This document shows, in pieces, positions 42,840-50,568 of a DNA stretch of 64,000 nucleotides (within the stretch, counting starts at the first letter, position 1; each line of letters opens with the position of its first letter). Source of the DNA: Lysobacter gummosus. GTDB lineage: Bacteria; Pseudomonadota; Gammaproteobacteria; Xanthomonadales; Xanthomonadaceae. Under the pieces are notes generated by a model, which was given only the letters and a program-made list of their open reading frames with translations, made no database searches and was not told the origin of the DNA. The translations under genes and the position numbers were made by a program. Location of the stretch: contig NZ_CP011131.1 in the NCBI RefSeq assembly GCF_001442805.1, positions 2,852,001-2,916,000 of the forward strand, written 5' to 3'.

Positions 42840-42883
42840 GTAACAGCATTACCTGTCGGGATGTAACAACTTCACCTGTCCCG
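42840..42883. repeat. Pair of 21-bp direct repeats beside the IS
   Basis: GTAACAGCATTACCTGTCGGG (42840-42860) and GTAACAACTTCACCTGTCCCG (42863-42883) match at 15 of 21 positions with a 23-bp offset. Repeated transposase-binding units of this kind occur at ends of IS21-like elements, so this may be a relic of another insertion. Confidence 0.4.
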
Positions 42884-42937
42884 CCACTTGCGACGGGCCA
42901 GACGCAGGTAGGCGTCCCGCTTCCTACGAACACTTCG

Positions 42938-42953
42938 CATAATGTGTATTATG
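42938..42953. promoter_or_regulatory. Palindrome upstream of the DUF3653-like gene
   Basis: CATAAT-GTGT-ATTATG is a perfect 6+4+6 inverted repeat about 95 bp before the gene's ATG in an AT-rich patch. It may be an operator, or overlap a -10 element (TATTAT). Confidence 0.4.
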
Positions 42954-43046
42954 TTCTATCAGAGCTGCGCCGCTGGTTGGTCTCGCTGCTTGCGTCGATG
43001 GCGCGCTATCGTTGGAATCCCAGCCAACTACAAGGAGCGTAATTGC

Positions 43047-43400
43047 ATGGGTATGGACTTCACTGGCGAGTGGTACGGCTGGCGTTTGCGCGGCCGCTAT
43101 CTGATCTCGGATGACGGGCAACGAATCCCGTTGGAACGACTACGCGGGTTGCTGTTCCGGGACGCGAACGAACTGCGCGCGGCAGGCTTCGAATCACGCC
43201 GCAAGGCCGAAGCAAATCGGGTGTCGAAGGCTCGCCGCGGCTTCGCGGTCAAGGTCGTCGTGATCGACTTAGCCGAGATGAAGATTTTACGCAATACGGC
43301 CTCGCTTCAATATCCACCGGTGTTGATCTCACGAATTGCCCTTTCGTTTTTGCGTTTTTGCTCAAGAATATCGGCCTGCGTTTTCTCATCGAATGGGTAA
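43047..43400 (+). CDS. DUF3653-like small phage-type protein, probably 3'-altered
   Basis: 117 residues from the ATG at 43047, preceded by AAGGAGCG. The first 75 residues (MGMDFTGEWYGWRLRGRYLISDDGQRIPLERLRGLL...) resemble DUF3653 proteins of xanthomonad filamentous phages and their prophage remnants. The last 40 residues overlap, antisense, the end of a leftward gene and look unlike protein, so the original C-terminus was probably lost at a junction near 43270. A DNA-binding or regulatory role is possible for the family but is not shown here. Confidence 0.5.
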   Translation: MGMDFTGEWYGWRLRGRYLISDDGQRIPLERLRGLLFRDANELRAAGFESRRKAEANRVSKARRGFAVKVVVIDLAEMKILRNTASLQYPPVLISRIALSFLRFCSRISACVFSSNG

Positions 43401-43696
43401 ACGAAGGGCACTTTGAAAGCGATACGACTTGTCTGTTGGGATGAGTCAGAACCTTTGCCACTGCCACCAATAGAAAAAACAGTTGGGATCTCTAACTTGG
43501 CTCCACCGCCTGCCTCTGTAGAACGTTGAACGACCACGGCAAGGTCAAAATCTATGTGTGATACCTCACGATTGTAGATTCCACCTCCAGTAGAAGGGTT
43601 CGCAATTCCTCCAGCGTCGCGAACCTCTTGCTGAGCTTCACGGACCCCTTGGGCGATCTGAACCAACGTTGATTTAACGAACTCTTGAATATCCAT
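43307..43696 (-). CDS. Hypothetical protein
   Basis: 129 residues beginning MDIQEFVKSTLVQIAQGVREAQQEV, with AGGAAGAG before the ATG at 43696. A helical N-terminus is followed by a Gly/Ser-rich beta part (SHIDFDLAVVVQRS, AKLEIPTVFSIGGSGKG, RIAFKVPFVYPFD). It has no signal peptide and no transmembrane helix. It lies 37 bp downstream of the DUF4124 gene and may be co-transcribed. I do not recognise a function. Its 3' end overlaps the tail of the opposite gene. Lower GC than the flanks suggests it came in with the island. Confidence 0.65.
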   Translation of the reverse strand: MDIQEFVKSTLVQIAQGVREAQQEVRDAGGIANPSTGGGIYNREVSHIDFDLAVVVQRSTEAGGGAKLEIPTVFSIGGSGKGSDSSQQTSRIAFKVPFVYPFDEKTQADILEQKRKNERAIREINTGGY

Positions 43697-43733
43697 AGCT
43701 CTTCCTAGTTGATAGAGCGTCTGAAACAGGATT

Positions 43734-44165
43734 TCATTTGCACGCGTCATAGACGCTGTCATGCAATGCACGTCGCGAATCAATCCCGGCGTCGCGACCC
43801 GGGCCGTTCAAATAGTCATCGCGTTGTCGCTTAGCAAGGGCGCACCGATCAATGCCACTGTTGGTGCTTTGAGAGTTCACAACTCTCCCCTGCCCCATTG
43901 GCAAATGCCCTCTGCCGGCGAGGCGCGAGAGATAGCGAGAATCCGCTTCTCCGCGTTGTTTAGCACTGTAACGACGCCATTTCTCAGCGTTCGACGGCTC
44001 GGGTTCGGGAGTAGCATCCCAGGTTTTGGCGATGGCACTTGCAGTGGAGCAAGGCTGAGTCTGGTAAGAAGTGGGTTGACCCTTTTGCTCGCACTTATAG
44101 AGCGTTTGGGCGCTAGCAGCGAAACAAGCTGCGGAAAGGAAAATCAATGTAAACCATACTTTCAT
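43734..44165 (-). CDS. Exported DUF4124-type small protein
   Basis: 143 residues. A signal peptide (1-19, LIFLSAACFAASA-Q) is followed by the DUF4124-like core TLYKCEQKGQPTSYQTQPCS with two cysteines, then a charged low-complexity region and two further cysteines (DRCALAKRQR, VYDACK). Proteins of this kind are frequent in Xanthomonas, Stenotrophomonas and Lysobacter and are periplasmic. No function is known. It is the first gene of a leftward pair. Confidence 0.75.
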   Translation of the reverse strand: MKVWFTLIFLSAACFAASAQTLYKCEQKGQPTSYQTQPCSTASAIAKTWDATPEPEPSNAEKWRRYSAKQRGEADSRYLSRLAGRGHLPMGQGRVVNSQSTNSGIDRCALAKRQRDDYLNGPGRDAGIDSRRALHDSVYDACK

Positions 44166-44744
44166 TGGAACCCTGCCCGTCCTTGTCCGCCCTCTCCCGA
44201 AACCAAGGTGCCACCTGCATATGATTCACAGCAAGCTTTTTTTGCAGGGAGGAACTATCCCGATATGGGTACCACGGCCAGGAGACCTGGTTTAGTCCCT
44301 GTTCGGACCAGGCGCAGGTTCGGGTGAGGCGTTTGACTGGAAATCCTCTCGTTAGGTGCTACCAGACTCCCGGACTTGAGCCAGCGCTTCCAACTGCTCG
44401 ACGTAACGGGTCGCACGGACGAAGGCCCGGTGAATGAAAGCTGCCGTTGTAGTCCTCAAACCGCTCAACAGGGAGGACCGGTCTCGATTGGCTGCCGAAC
44501 TAACGCTTAGAAAGGAACTCGGACCGGCCATCTCCAAAGGCGGGCGGGCTGCTACTGCGAAGCCACTTGCAGCTTGTGCCTACGCTCGGCCACCGGGAGT
44601 CACACCTCTAAGCGTGCTGTAGAACTGGCAGTAGATGGGAAGCGGGTCGTGTTTCTTCTGCTGCGCTTGCACGTCTCCACAAAAAGTCGATTTGTCAGAG
44701 CGTGCGGATCAAGCCCTCGCGCAACCTGCCACTATCACGCTCGC
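44166..44744. other. 580-bp interval without a supported gene
   Basis: Short frames exist on both strands, but none has coding character or a ribosome-binding site. A leftward frame ending near 44352 (FVRATRYVEQLEALAQ) could be the tail of a decayed gene. This marks the right edge of the scarred region before the sugar island. Confidence 0.4.
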
Positions 44745-45386
44745 TCAGGGCAACACCCGCAGCTTGATGTTGCGATAGCGCACTTCGCTGCCCGGATCGT
44801 GCGCCTGCAGCGCGAAAGTGCCCGAGGACAGCACCCTGCCCTGCATGTCGGCCGGTCGCTGCGGGCGCTTGGGTTGCGTGTAGTCGATGATCGGCTTGTC
44901 GTCGACGAACGTGCGGATGCGGCGGCCCTCCACGCGGATGCGCAGCGTGAACCAGACATCGTCCTTGGCCGGCGCCTGATAGTTGTCCTTGACGGCATAC
45001 AGGCCGCCGGTGCGTTTGGGATCGCTGTGGCTGTTGTTGACCTGCACTTCATAGCCTTTGGCCGGCCAGCCTTCGTCCTGCCGGGCGGTATGGAAGTAGA
45101 CGCCGGAATTGGCGCCGGGCTTGGTCATGACTTCGAGCTGCAGTTCGAAGTCGCGGAAATCGTGACGCTCCACCTCGCCGACGTAATACAGATGCGAACG
45201 CGGGCCGTGCACCACGATCTCGCCGTCGCTCACATTGAACGAACCCGGCGCCTCGCTGGCGCGCCAGCCGTCCAGCGTCTTGCCGTCGAACAACGACTGC
45301 CAGTCGCGACGCGCCGGTTCCGCGGCGTGGACGCTTGCGACACTGGCCCATGCCAGCAGGCTGGCGGCGAGCAAACGAATGTACAT
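44745..45386 (-). CDS. DUF1080 protein (3-keto-disaccharide hydrolase family), exported
   Basis: 213 residues with a signal peptide (1-21, cut after VHA). One concanavalin-like jelly roll follows, with the DUF1080 landmarks SLFDGKTLDGW, NSGVYFHTARQDEGWPAKGYEVQV and EVRYRNIKLRVLP. The Pfam family is now named 3-keto-disaccharide hydrolase, and members act on C3-oxidised glycosides. It is the last gene of a leftward operon with the flavoprotein dehydrogenase that would make such keto-sugars, which supports that role. GGAGGAC precedes the ATG at 45386. It is probably periplasmic. Another DUF1080 gene is in the rightward operon. Confidence 0.85.
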   Translation of the reverse strand: MYIRLLAASLLAWASVASVHAAEPARRDWQSLFDGKTLDGWRASEAPGSFNVSDGEIVVHGPRSHLYYVGEVERHDFRDFELQLEVMTKPGANSGVYFHTARQDEGWPAKGYEVQVNNSHSDPKRTGGLYAVKDNYQAPAKDDVWFTLRIRVEGRRIRTFVDDKPIIDYTQPKRPQRPADMQGRVLSSGTFALQAHDPGSEVRYRNIKLRVLP

Positions 45387-45451
45387 GCGGTGTGTCCTCC
45401 AGGCAGGCCGGCGCGCGGCCGGCAAGAAATCGCGACGTGTGACCAGCGGCA

Positions 45452-46081
45452 TCACCCCACTCCCACCAGTTTGAGCACTTCCGGCGGCGGGCCTTCGAAA
45501 CTGGCCATCGGCACGTTGCCGACATAGCCCAGGTACTGCCGGCCTTGCGGCGACGTGCAGAATCCGCCGATGGTCAGGTCGCGATAACGGGCGAAGAACC
45601 GCGCGGCCTGTTTGAACTCGGCGCGTGCCCTGGGCAGATAGCAGATGTCGTCGCAGATCGCGATGCGTTGGCTCTCGATCGACTCGCCGAAGCTGCGCGA
45701 AAAGCGCTGCTCCGCCTGCTCGTCCAGCCAGTCGAATCCGGCCAGGATCAATTTGCGATCCTTGACCTGTCGCGGATACGGCGCGCTGACCCATTCGTTG
45801 ATGAAATCGACCACGCCCACGGCGACCGCGCCCGGCGCATCGGGTTCGTCCGGGACGATCAGGCTGCACAGCGCGGTGGCGATGCGCCGTTGGCGTTCGT
45901 CCAACGTCAGCGGCCAGACCGAACCGGGTCCGTAGGTCTTGAGCAGATCCGGATCGGTGCCGTAGCCCACGCCCGAAGGCAGCCTGGGCGGCGGCAGGTC
46001 GGAACTGCAACCGGCCAGCTGCAACAGCGGCAGCGCGCTGGCCGCGCTCAACATCCACTTCAGCGATGTGCGGCGGTCCAT
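45452..46081 (-). CDS. Gluconate 2-dehydrogenase subunit 3-like protein (small subunit of sugar 3-dehydrogenase)
   Basis: 209 residues. The N-terminus (MDRRTSLKWMLSAASALPLLQLAGCSS) carries an RR motif and hydrophobic core compatible with Tat export, and a Cys at 25 that could be a lipobox. The mature domain has LTLDERQRRIATALCSLIVPDEPDAPGA..VVDFINEW, the usual core of gluconate 2-dehydrogenase subunit 3. These chaperone-like small subunits escort the cofactor-loaded GMC partner across the membrane. Its ATG overlaps the GMC stop (TGATG), so translation is coupled. It is equivalent to LacC of the Caulobacter lactose-dehydrogenase system. A cytochrome c subunit is not visible nearby. Confidence 0.85.
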   Translation of the reverse strand: MDRRTSLKWMLSAASALPLLQLAGCSSDLPPPRLPSGVGYGTDPDLLKTYGPGSVWPLTLDERQRRIATALCSLIVPDEPDAPGAVAVGVVDFINEWVSAPYPRQVKDRKLILAGFDWLDEQAEQRFSRSFGESIESQRIAICDDICYLPRARAEFKQAARFFARYRDLTIGGFCTSPQGRQYLGYVGNVPMASFEGPPPEVLKLVGVG

Positions 46082-47883
46082 CAGAGCTCCTTGCGGCGCA
46101 TGCGCGCCAGGATGTGGTCGCAGGCGCGCCAGGCCAGCGCCATGATGGTCAGCGTCGGGTTCTTGTCGGCATTGGACGCGAACACCGCGCCGTCGGTGAT
46201 GTAGAGATTGTCCACGTCCCAGGTCCGGCACCAGCGATCGGTGACGGAAGTTTTCGGATCGGCGCCCATGATCGCGCCGCCCAGTTCGTGGATGATCGAG
46301 CCGCCGGGGGCGATGGCCTTGGCGCCGTCGGCCTCGACCTTGCCCTGCACGCGCCCGCCCATCGCCGTGATGATGTTGGCGAAGGTGCGTTGCATGTGCG
46401 CGGCCTGGCGGTTCTCGTGTTCGGACCACTGCCAGTGGAAGCGCAGCACCGGGATACCCCATTTGTCCTTCACCAGCGGGTCGATTTCGCAGTACGAGTT
46501 TTCGTTCGGAATCATTTCGCCGCGGCCGGCGAAGCTGACGAAAGAGCCGTAGTAGCGGCGCACGTCCTGCTTGAACTTCAGGCCGTAGCTGCCGCCGGTG
46601 AGCCATTCGAGCTTGGCGCCGGTGCCCGGGCCGGGCATGCGCCGGCCGCCGCCGAACTCGATGTGATAGCCGCGCGCGAAACCCAGCTTGCCGGCCAGTT
46701 GCTCCTTGTAGAGCCACCACGGTGTGTACATGTGGCCGCCGTCGGCGCCGTCCTCGTTGTGCAGCGGCAGGTTCTCCAGGATCGGAACCTGCCCGGTCAG
46801 GTCGGCGCCGACGGTATCCATCACATAACGCCCTACCTTGCCGCTGGAATTGGCCAGGCCGTCGGGAAACGAGGTGGATTTGGAATTGAGCAGGATCCGC
46901 GCCGATTCGCAGGCGCTGGCGGCCAGCACCACCACGCGCCCGGAGGCGGCGAATTCCTTCCCGCTGGTCTTGTCGATGAAGCGCACGCCGTCGGCCTTGC
47001 CGTTCGCGCCCAGCACGACTTCGCGCACCATGGCGTTGCAGACGATGTCGAGCCGCCCGGTCGCCAGCGCCGGCGGCAGATGCACGGTGGTCGACTGGTA
47101 GTTGGCGCCGGTCGAGCAACCGCGGCCGCAAGGTGTCGCCCACCAGCAGGCCGCGCGACGCAGCATGGACTCGCGCAAGATCCGCTGCGCTTCGGGGTTG
47201 CCCGGATGCAGTTTGGCCGGCAGGTTGTCCGCATCCAGGCGCCGGGTCAGCACCGCGCGATGCCCGGCGATCACCGGAACACCCAGGCGCCCGGCGCGTT
47301 GCTGCACCAGCAGATCGCTGACCCTGGGCTTGGGCGGCGGCAGCAATACGCCGGCAGGCGAATCGGGTGTGTTCTCCAGACCGTCGTTGTCGCCGTACAC
47401 GCCGATCAGCATTTCGACCTTGTCGTAGTACGGCGCCACATCGGCGTAGTCGATCGGCCAGTCGAAGCCCAGGCCGTCGCGGCTGTAGGGCTTGAAGTCG
47501 TAAGGGCCGTTGCGCAGCGAAATCCGGCCCCAGTGATTGGTGCGGCCGCCGAGCATGCGCGCGCGCCACCAGTCGAACCGGCCGGCATCGTCGCGTCGCG
47601 TGTTGATGTAGGGCTCGCCCGGCACCTGCCAGCCGCCGTCGACGGTGGCATCGTAAAAACCGAAGGCTTTTTCCGGCGTGTCCACGCCGCGCAGCGGCGC
47701 CTGGTCCGGGGTCTGGAACATCGCGGTTTCGGTCGCCGGCGTGTAGTTGCGCCCGGCTTCGAGCATCAACACCTTGGCGCCGTCCATGCACAGCGTGTAG
47801 GCGCTTTGGCCGCCGGCGGCGCCGGAGCCCACCACGATCACATCATAGGTTTGTTTGATGGCGCTTGCGGTCAGGAATGGCAC
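46081..47883 (-). CDS. GMC-family FAD sugar dehydrogenase (glucoside 3-dehydrogenase type)
   Basis: 600 residues from a GTG start (47883) after GAGGTAAT. The FAD-binding VVGSGAAGGQSAYTL is at about 17-31, RMLGGRTNHWGR at about 109-120, and the C-terminal catalytic region has SIIHELGGAIMG (His) and NADKNPTLTIMAL (Asn). It lacks its own signal peptide, as expected for flavoproteins exported with a Tat-bearing small subunit encoded downstream. The family oxidises C3 of glucosides and disaccharides to 3-keto sugars, passing electrons to quinone or cytochrome c. It is preceded by a TIM-barrel isomerase gene 17 bp upstream. A gluconate 2-dehydrogenase role is less likely given the DUF1080 neighbours. 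Confidence 0.87.
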   Translation of the reverse strand: MPFLTASAIKQTYDVIVVGSGAAGGQSAYTLCMDGAKVLMLEAGRNYTPATETAMFQTPDQAPLRGVDTPEKAFGFYDATVDGGWQVPGEPYINTRRDDAGRFDWWRARMLGGRTNHWGRISLRNGPYDFKPYSRDGLGFDWPIDYADVAPYYDKVEMLIGVYGDNDGLENTPDSPAGVLLPPPKPRVSDLLVQQRAGRLGVPVIAGHRAVLTRRLDADNLPAKLHPGNPEAQRILRESMLRRAACWWATPCGRGCSTGANYQSTTVHLPPALATGRLDIVCNAMVREVVLGANGKADGVRFIDKTSGKEFAASGRVVVLAASACESARILLNSKSTSFPDGLANSSGKVGRYVMDTVGADLTGQVPILENLPLHNEDGADGGHMYTPWWLYKEQLAGKLGFARGYHIEFGGGRRMPGPGTGAKLEWLTGGSYGLKFKQDVRRYYGSFVSFAGRGEMIPNENSYCEIDPLVKDKWGIPVLRFHWQWSEHENRQAAHMQRTFANIITAMGGRVQGKVEADGAKAIAPGGSIIHELGGAIMGADPKTSVTDRWCRTWDVDNLYITDGAVFASNADKNPTLTIMALAWRACDHILARMRRKEL

Positions 47884-47900
47884 GGTATTACCTCAGCGCG

Positions 47901-48803
47901 TCAGGCTTTCAGGCGGCGCAGATAATCGAAGCTCAGCTTCGCGCTTTCCAGCGGCGCTCGTTGGAAATTCTCCTGCTCGACGAAGTAATGGCGGATGCGC
48001 CGCGGGTCCATGGCGGCGAACAGCTTCGGCCAGTCCACGCGGCCGCTGCCGATCTCGGTGGTCTGCGCATCGACGCGATCGACCAGCGTCTTCGCATCCT
48101 TGCGCACGTCCTTGATGTGCAGCGCCGAAATACGATCGGCATGGCCGGTGAGCAGCCGCAGCGGATCGGCGCCGGCGGTGGCGACCCAGCCGATGTCGAG
48201 TTCCATCGTCACCAGTTTCGGATCGGTCAGCCGCAACAGTTCCTCGTAAGCCACCACGCCATCGAACGAGCGGAATTCCATGTTGTGATTGTGGTAGCCG
48301 CAGGTGATGCCCGCTTTGCGGGTCAGCTCGCCTATGCGGTTGAGCTGTTCGGCGTTCCATTTCCAGTCGTCCAGCGTCATCCCGGCCGCCAGCGCATTGC
48401 CGTCCTTGAAGCGCGCATCGGCGGTCGAGGGAAACGAGACCACGATATAGCGCGCGCCGATGGCCTGCGCGAAGTCGATGCGTTGCGGCAGATCCTTCTG
48501 CGCATCGGTCATGCCGCAATGCATGCTGGGAGCGGTCAGACCGTTGTCCCGAAGCATGGCCCACACGTCGGCGGCGGACGCCTTGGGTATGCCTGCGAAC
48601 TCGACCTCGCCGTATCCGATCGCGGCGACCGCCTTCAGGGCGGCCGGCAGGTCCTTCGCGACATCGTCGCGGATCGTCCACAACTGCAGCCCGATGGGTT
48701 TGTTGAGCGGCCCTGTGCGGGGTTTCGCGGCAAAGACATTCGGGGACATCATCGCGGCAAGCGCAAGCGAACCGCTTTGGAGAAAGGCACGTCGAGTCGG
48801 CAT
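47901..48803 (-). CDS. Exported sugar phosphate isomerase/epimerase-like TIM-barrel protein
   Basis: 300 residues. A signal peptide begins MPTRRAFLQSG (twin Arg plus F-L, so Tat is likely) and ends near VFAAK. The AP-endonuclease-2 type TIM barrel shows GLQLWTIRDD, CGYHNHNMEF, TMELDIGW, ALHIKDVR and YFVEQE. The Glu, His and Asp residues in these motifs normally bind one or two metal ions. In keto-sugar loci such exported enzymes isomerise or eliminate 3-keto-glycosides, and the precise reaction here is inferred. It is the first gene of the leftward operon. Two imperfect 27-bp direct repeats lie just upstream. Confidence 0.82.
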   Translation of the reverse strand: MPTRRAFLQSGSLALAAMMSPNVFAAKPRTGPLNKPIGLQLWTIRDDVAKDLPAALKAVAAIGYGEVEFAGIPKASAADVWAMLRDNGLTAPSMHCGMTDAQKDLPQRIDFAQAIGARYIVVSFPSTADARFKDGNALAAGMTLDDWKWNAEQLNRIGELTRKAGITCGYHNHNMEFRSFDGVVAYEELLRLTDPKLVTMELDIGWVATAGADPLRLLTGHADRISALHIKDVRKDAKTLVDRVDAQTTEIGSGRVDWPKLFAAMDPRRIRHYFVEQENFQRAPLESAKLSFDYLRRLKA

Positions 48804-48820
48804 CGTGTTCTCGCTATGTC

Positions 48821-48879
48821 AAAAAATGTCAGGGCTGGAATGCGATAAATCCAAAAAATGTCAGAGCTGGAATTCGACA
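48821..48879. promoter_or_regulatory. Two direct repeats before the leftward sugar operon
   Basis: 48821-48847 and 48853-48879 match in about 23 of 27 positions (AAAAAATGTCAG, GCTGGAAT, CGA) with a 32-bp period, about three helical turns. They start 18 bp upstream of the first gene of the operon and could be tandem regulator sites. Confidence 0.5.
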
Positions 48880-48929
48880 AGTCAATGCTGCGTCGCGACA
48901 ACGCATTCGCGTCGCCAGTCCTCGGCAAG

Positions 48930-49308
48930 CGAGCTTGCAACAGAGGTTTCGATGCTACCGGCTTTTCGCAGTAATGCCGAATGGACGCCGATCTTCCTCA
49001 GCAAGACGCAGGCCGCGCTGGTGGCGGAAGTCGCTGTGATCATGATTCCCCCATCGACATGCCGAATGCGAACGATGTCGGGATTCTGGCCTTCATCGAC
49101 AAGATGTTGCTGGATGTCTATCCGAAGGGTGATCAGGCGCGCTTCGTCCTTTCATCCTTTTGATCGAAGAGTTCACCCTGTTGGCTACTTCACTTTCGAA
49201 TCGGTCGCCACGCAGCTGATGCAGTGCCGTCCGATTGCGGACACGTATCACGCGTGCGTGCCGCTGGCGCAGACGCAGGCGAGCAATGGCAAGACGGAAA
49301 CCAGCTAG
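48930..49308 (+). pseudogene. Decayed gluconate 2-dehydrogenase subunit 3 gene
   Basis: Pieces of the family are spread over two frames. The first frame gives SNAEWTPIFLSKTQAALVAEV, the second PNANDVGILAFIDKMLLDVYP (to a stop at 49161-49163), and the first again gives VGYFTFESVATQLMQ, DTYHACVPLAQTQ and ends at 49308. In intact proteins these pieces are joined in one chain with roughly 50 more residues between the second and third. So two frameshifts and an internal deletion have occurred. It lies between the two arms of the sugar island and is a relic of a second small subunit. Confidence 0.7.
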
Positions 49309-49443
49309 CGGTTCTGATCCGCGATCCGCTTGCCCGACGCAGCCGCGTAAAAACGCAGCGCCGCACGACACCAGCACGAACCCACGGCCGCGACGATGAT
49401 GCAGTGCAAATTGACATCCCCGCACCCCTGGGGCAAGTTCGGG

Positions 49444-49457
49444 TTAGATCGATCTAA
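49444..49457. promoter_or_regulatory. Perfect 14-bp palindrome before the rightward sugar operon
   Basis: TTAGATCGATCTAA is fully symmetrical and ends 8 bp before the first start codon of the operon, over the place where the ribosome-binding site should be. A repressor bound here would block transcription. Confidence 0.5.
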
Positions 49458-49465
49458 ACCAATGG

Positions 49466-50482
49466 ATGCACATGCATCGACTTGCGATTTCGACGGCGGC
49501 CGCGCTGGGCCTTGCCGCACTCGTGCCATCCGTGTTGCTGATCGGCGCGCCGGCCTTCGCCAAAGGCCCGACCGCCGACCTCAAGGCGTACACCGAGTCG
49601 GTGGCGGGCACCGCCATCGGCTTCGACATGGTGCCGATACCCGCCGGCCGTTACCGCATGGGCAGCCCCGCGTCGGAATCCGGACGCGAGGCCGATGAAG
49701 GCCCGCAAACCGACGTCACGGTCGGCGCGTTCTGGATGAGCAAGTACGAAGTCACCTGGGACGAGTACGACCAATTCCGCAAACTCGCTCCGAAGCTGAG
49801 CAAAGGCGCCGACGCGCCCGCCGATGCAGTGACCGGGCCGACGCCGCCTTACGCGGACGAATCCTGGGGATTCGGCAAAGGCCGCCAGCCCGCCATCGGC
49901 ATGACCTGGCACGCGGCCACCGAGTACTGCCGCTGGCTGTCGGCGAAGACCGGGCATCACTATCGCCTGCCGACCGAGGCCGAATGGGAATACGCGGCCC
50001 GCGCCGGCACCAACACGCCGTGGTCCTCGGGCGAAGACGCCGCATCGCTCGATGCCAGCGCGTGGCACGCCGGCAACGCCAACAGCGCGCCGCATCGCGT
50101 CGGCGGCAAGAAGCCGAACGCATTCGGCTTGTATGACATGCACGGCAACATCGCCGAATGGACCCTCGACCGCTACGACCCCAAGCGCTACGCCGCGCTG
50201 AAGGGCCCGGCCGCCAAGGACCCGGTCGCCCTGCCCGGCGCGGCGCGCTATCCGCACGTGGTACGCGGCGGTTCCTTCGAAGACGATGCCGTCCACGTTC
50301 GCAGCGCCGCGCGCCGGGCCTCCAAACCGGCCTGGAGCCGCCGCGATCCGCAGGAACCGCAGAGCGTCTGGTGGCATACCGATGCCAGCTTCGTGGGCTT
50401 TCGCGTGGTACGGGCGATGGATGAGGCGCCGGCATTGAAGCAGTTCAAATCGAAGGTGACGCGCGCCAGTCCCAATCAATAA
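49466..50482 (+). CDS. Exported SUMF1/FGE-fold protein without the FGE cysteines
   Basis: 338 residues with a signal peptide (1-32, cut near FAKG). The formylglycine-generating-enzyme fold (about 50-325) has the usual GFDMVPIPAGRYRMGS, FWMSKYEVTWDEYDQF, HHYRLPTEAEWEYAARAG, NAFGLYDMHGNIAEWT and VVRGGSF...FVGFRVVR. True FGE has a copper-binding Cys pair in the segment after RGGSW. Here that segment is EDDAVHVRSAARR without Cys, so sulfatase activation is unlikely, and there is no sulfatase gene in view. It heads the rightward operon (Gfo/Idh/MocA, ApbE, DUF1080, MFS). It may bind a sugar or assist a partner. The start at 49466 or 49472 is undecided. Confidence 0.8.
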   Translation: MHMHRLAISTAAALGLAALVPSVLLIGAPAFAKGPTADLKAYTESVAGTAIGFDMVPIPAGRYRMGSPASESGREADEGPQTDVTVGAFWMSKYEVTWDEYDQFRKLAPKLSKGADAPADAVTGPTPPYADESWGFGKGRQPAIGMTWHAATEYCRWLSAKTGHHYRLPTEAEWEYAARAGTNTPWSSGEDAASLDASAWHAGNANSAPHRVGGKKPNAFGLYDMHGNIAEWTLDRYDPKRYAALKGPAAKDPVALPGAARYPHVVRGGSFEDDAVHVRSAARRASKPAWSRRDPQEPQSVWWHTDASFVGFRVVRAMDEAPALKQFKSKVTRASPNQ

Positions 50483-50568
50483 CGCGCGGCAACACACGCA
50501 GCGGGCCGCCGGCGCTTATCGCCAAGGCGCGCCCACCCACACGAACGCAACCCACATGGAAAGGCACC

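Noticed and set aside
42834..43046. Short frames reading out of the IS right end
   Set aside because: They cross the inverted repeat and the direct-repeat region and have no coding features.
44188..44345. Possible tRNA- or tmRNA-like folds
   Set aside because: No complete cloverleaf, no TTC-type T-loop with CCA end, and no anticodon stem could be drawn.
44352..44537. 61-codon leftward frame with a helical end
   Set aside because: No recognisable family, no start signal, and mixed composition. At most it is a decayed gene tail.
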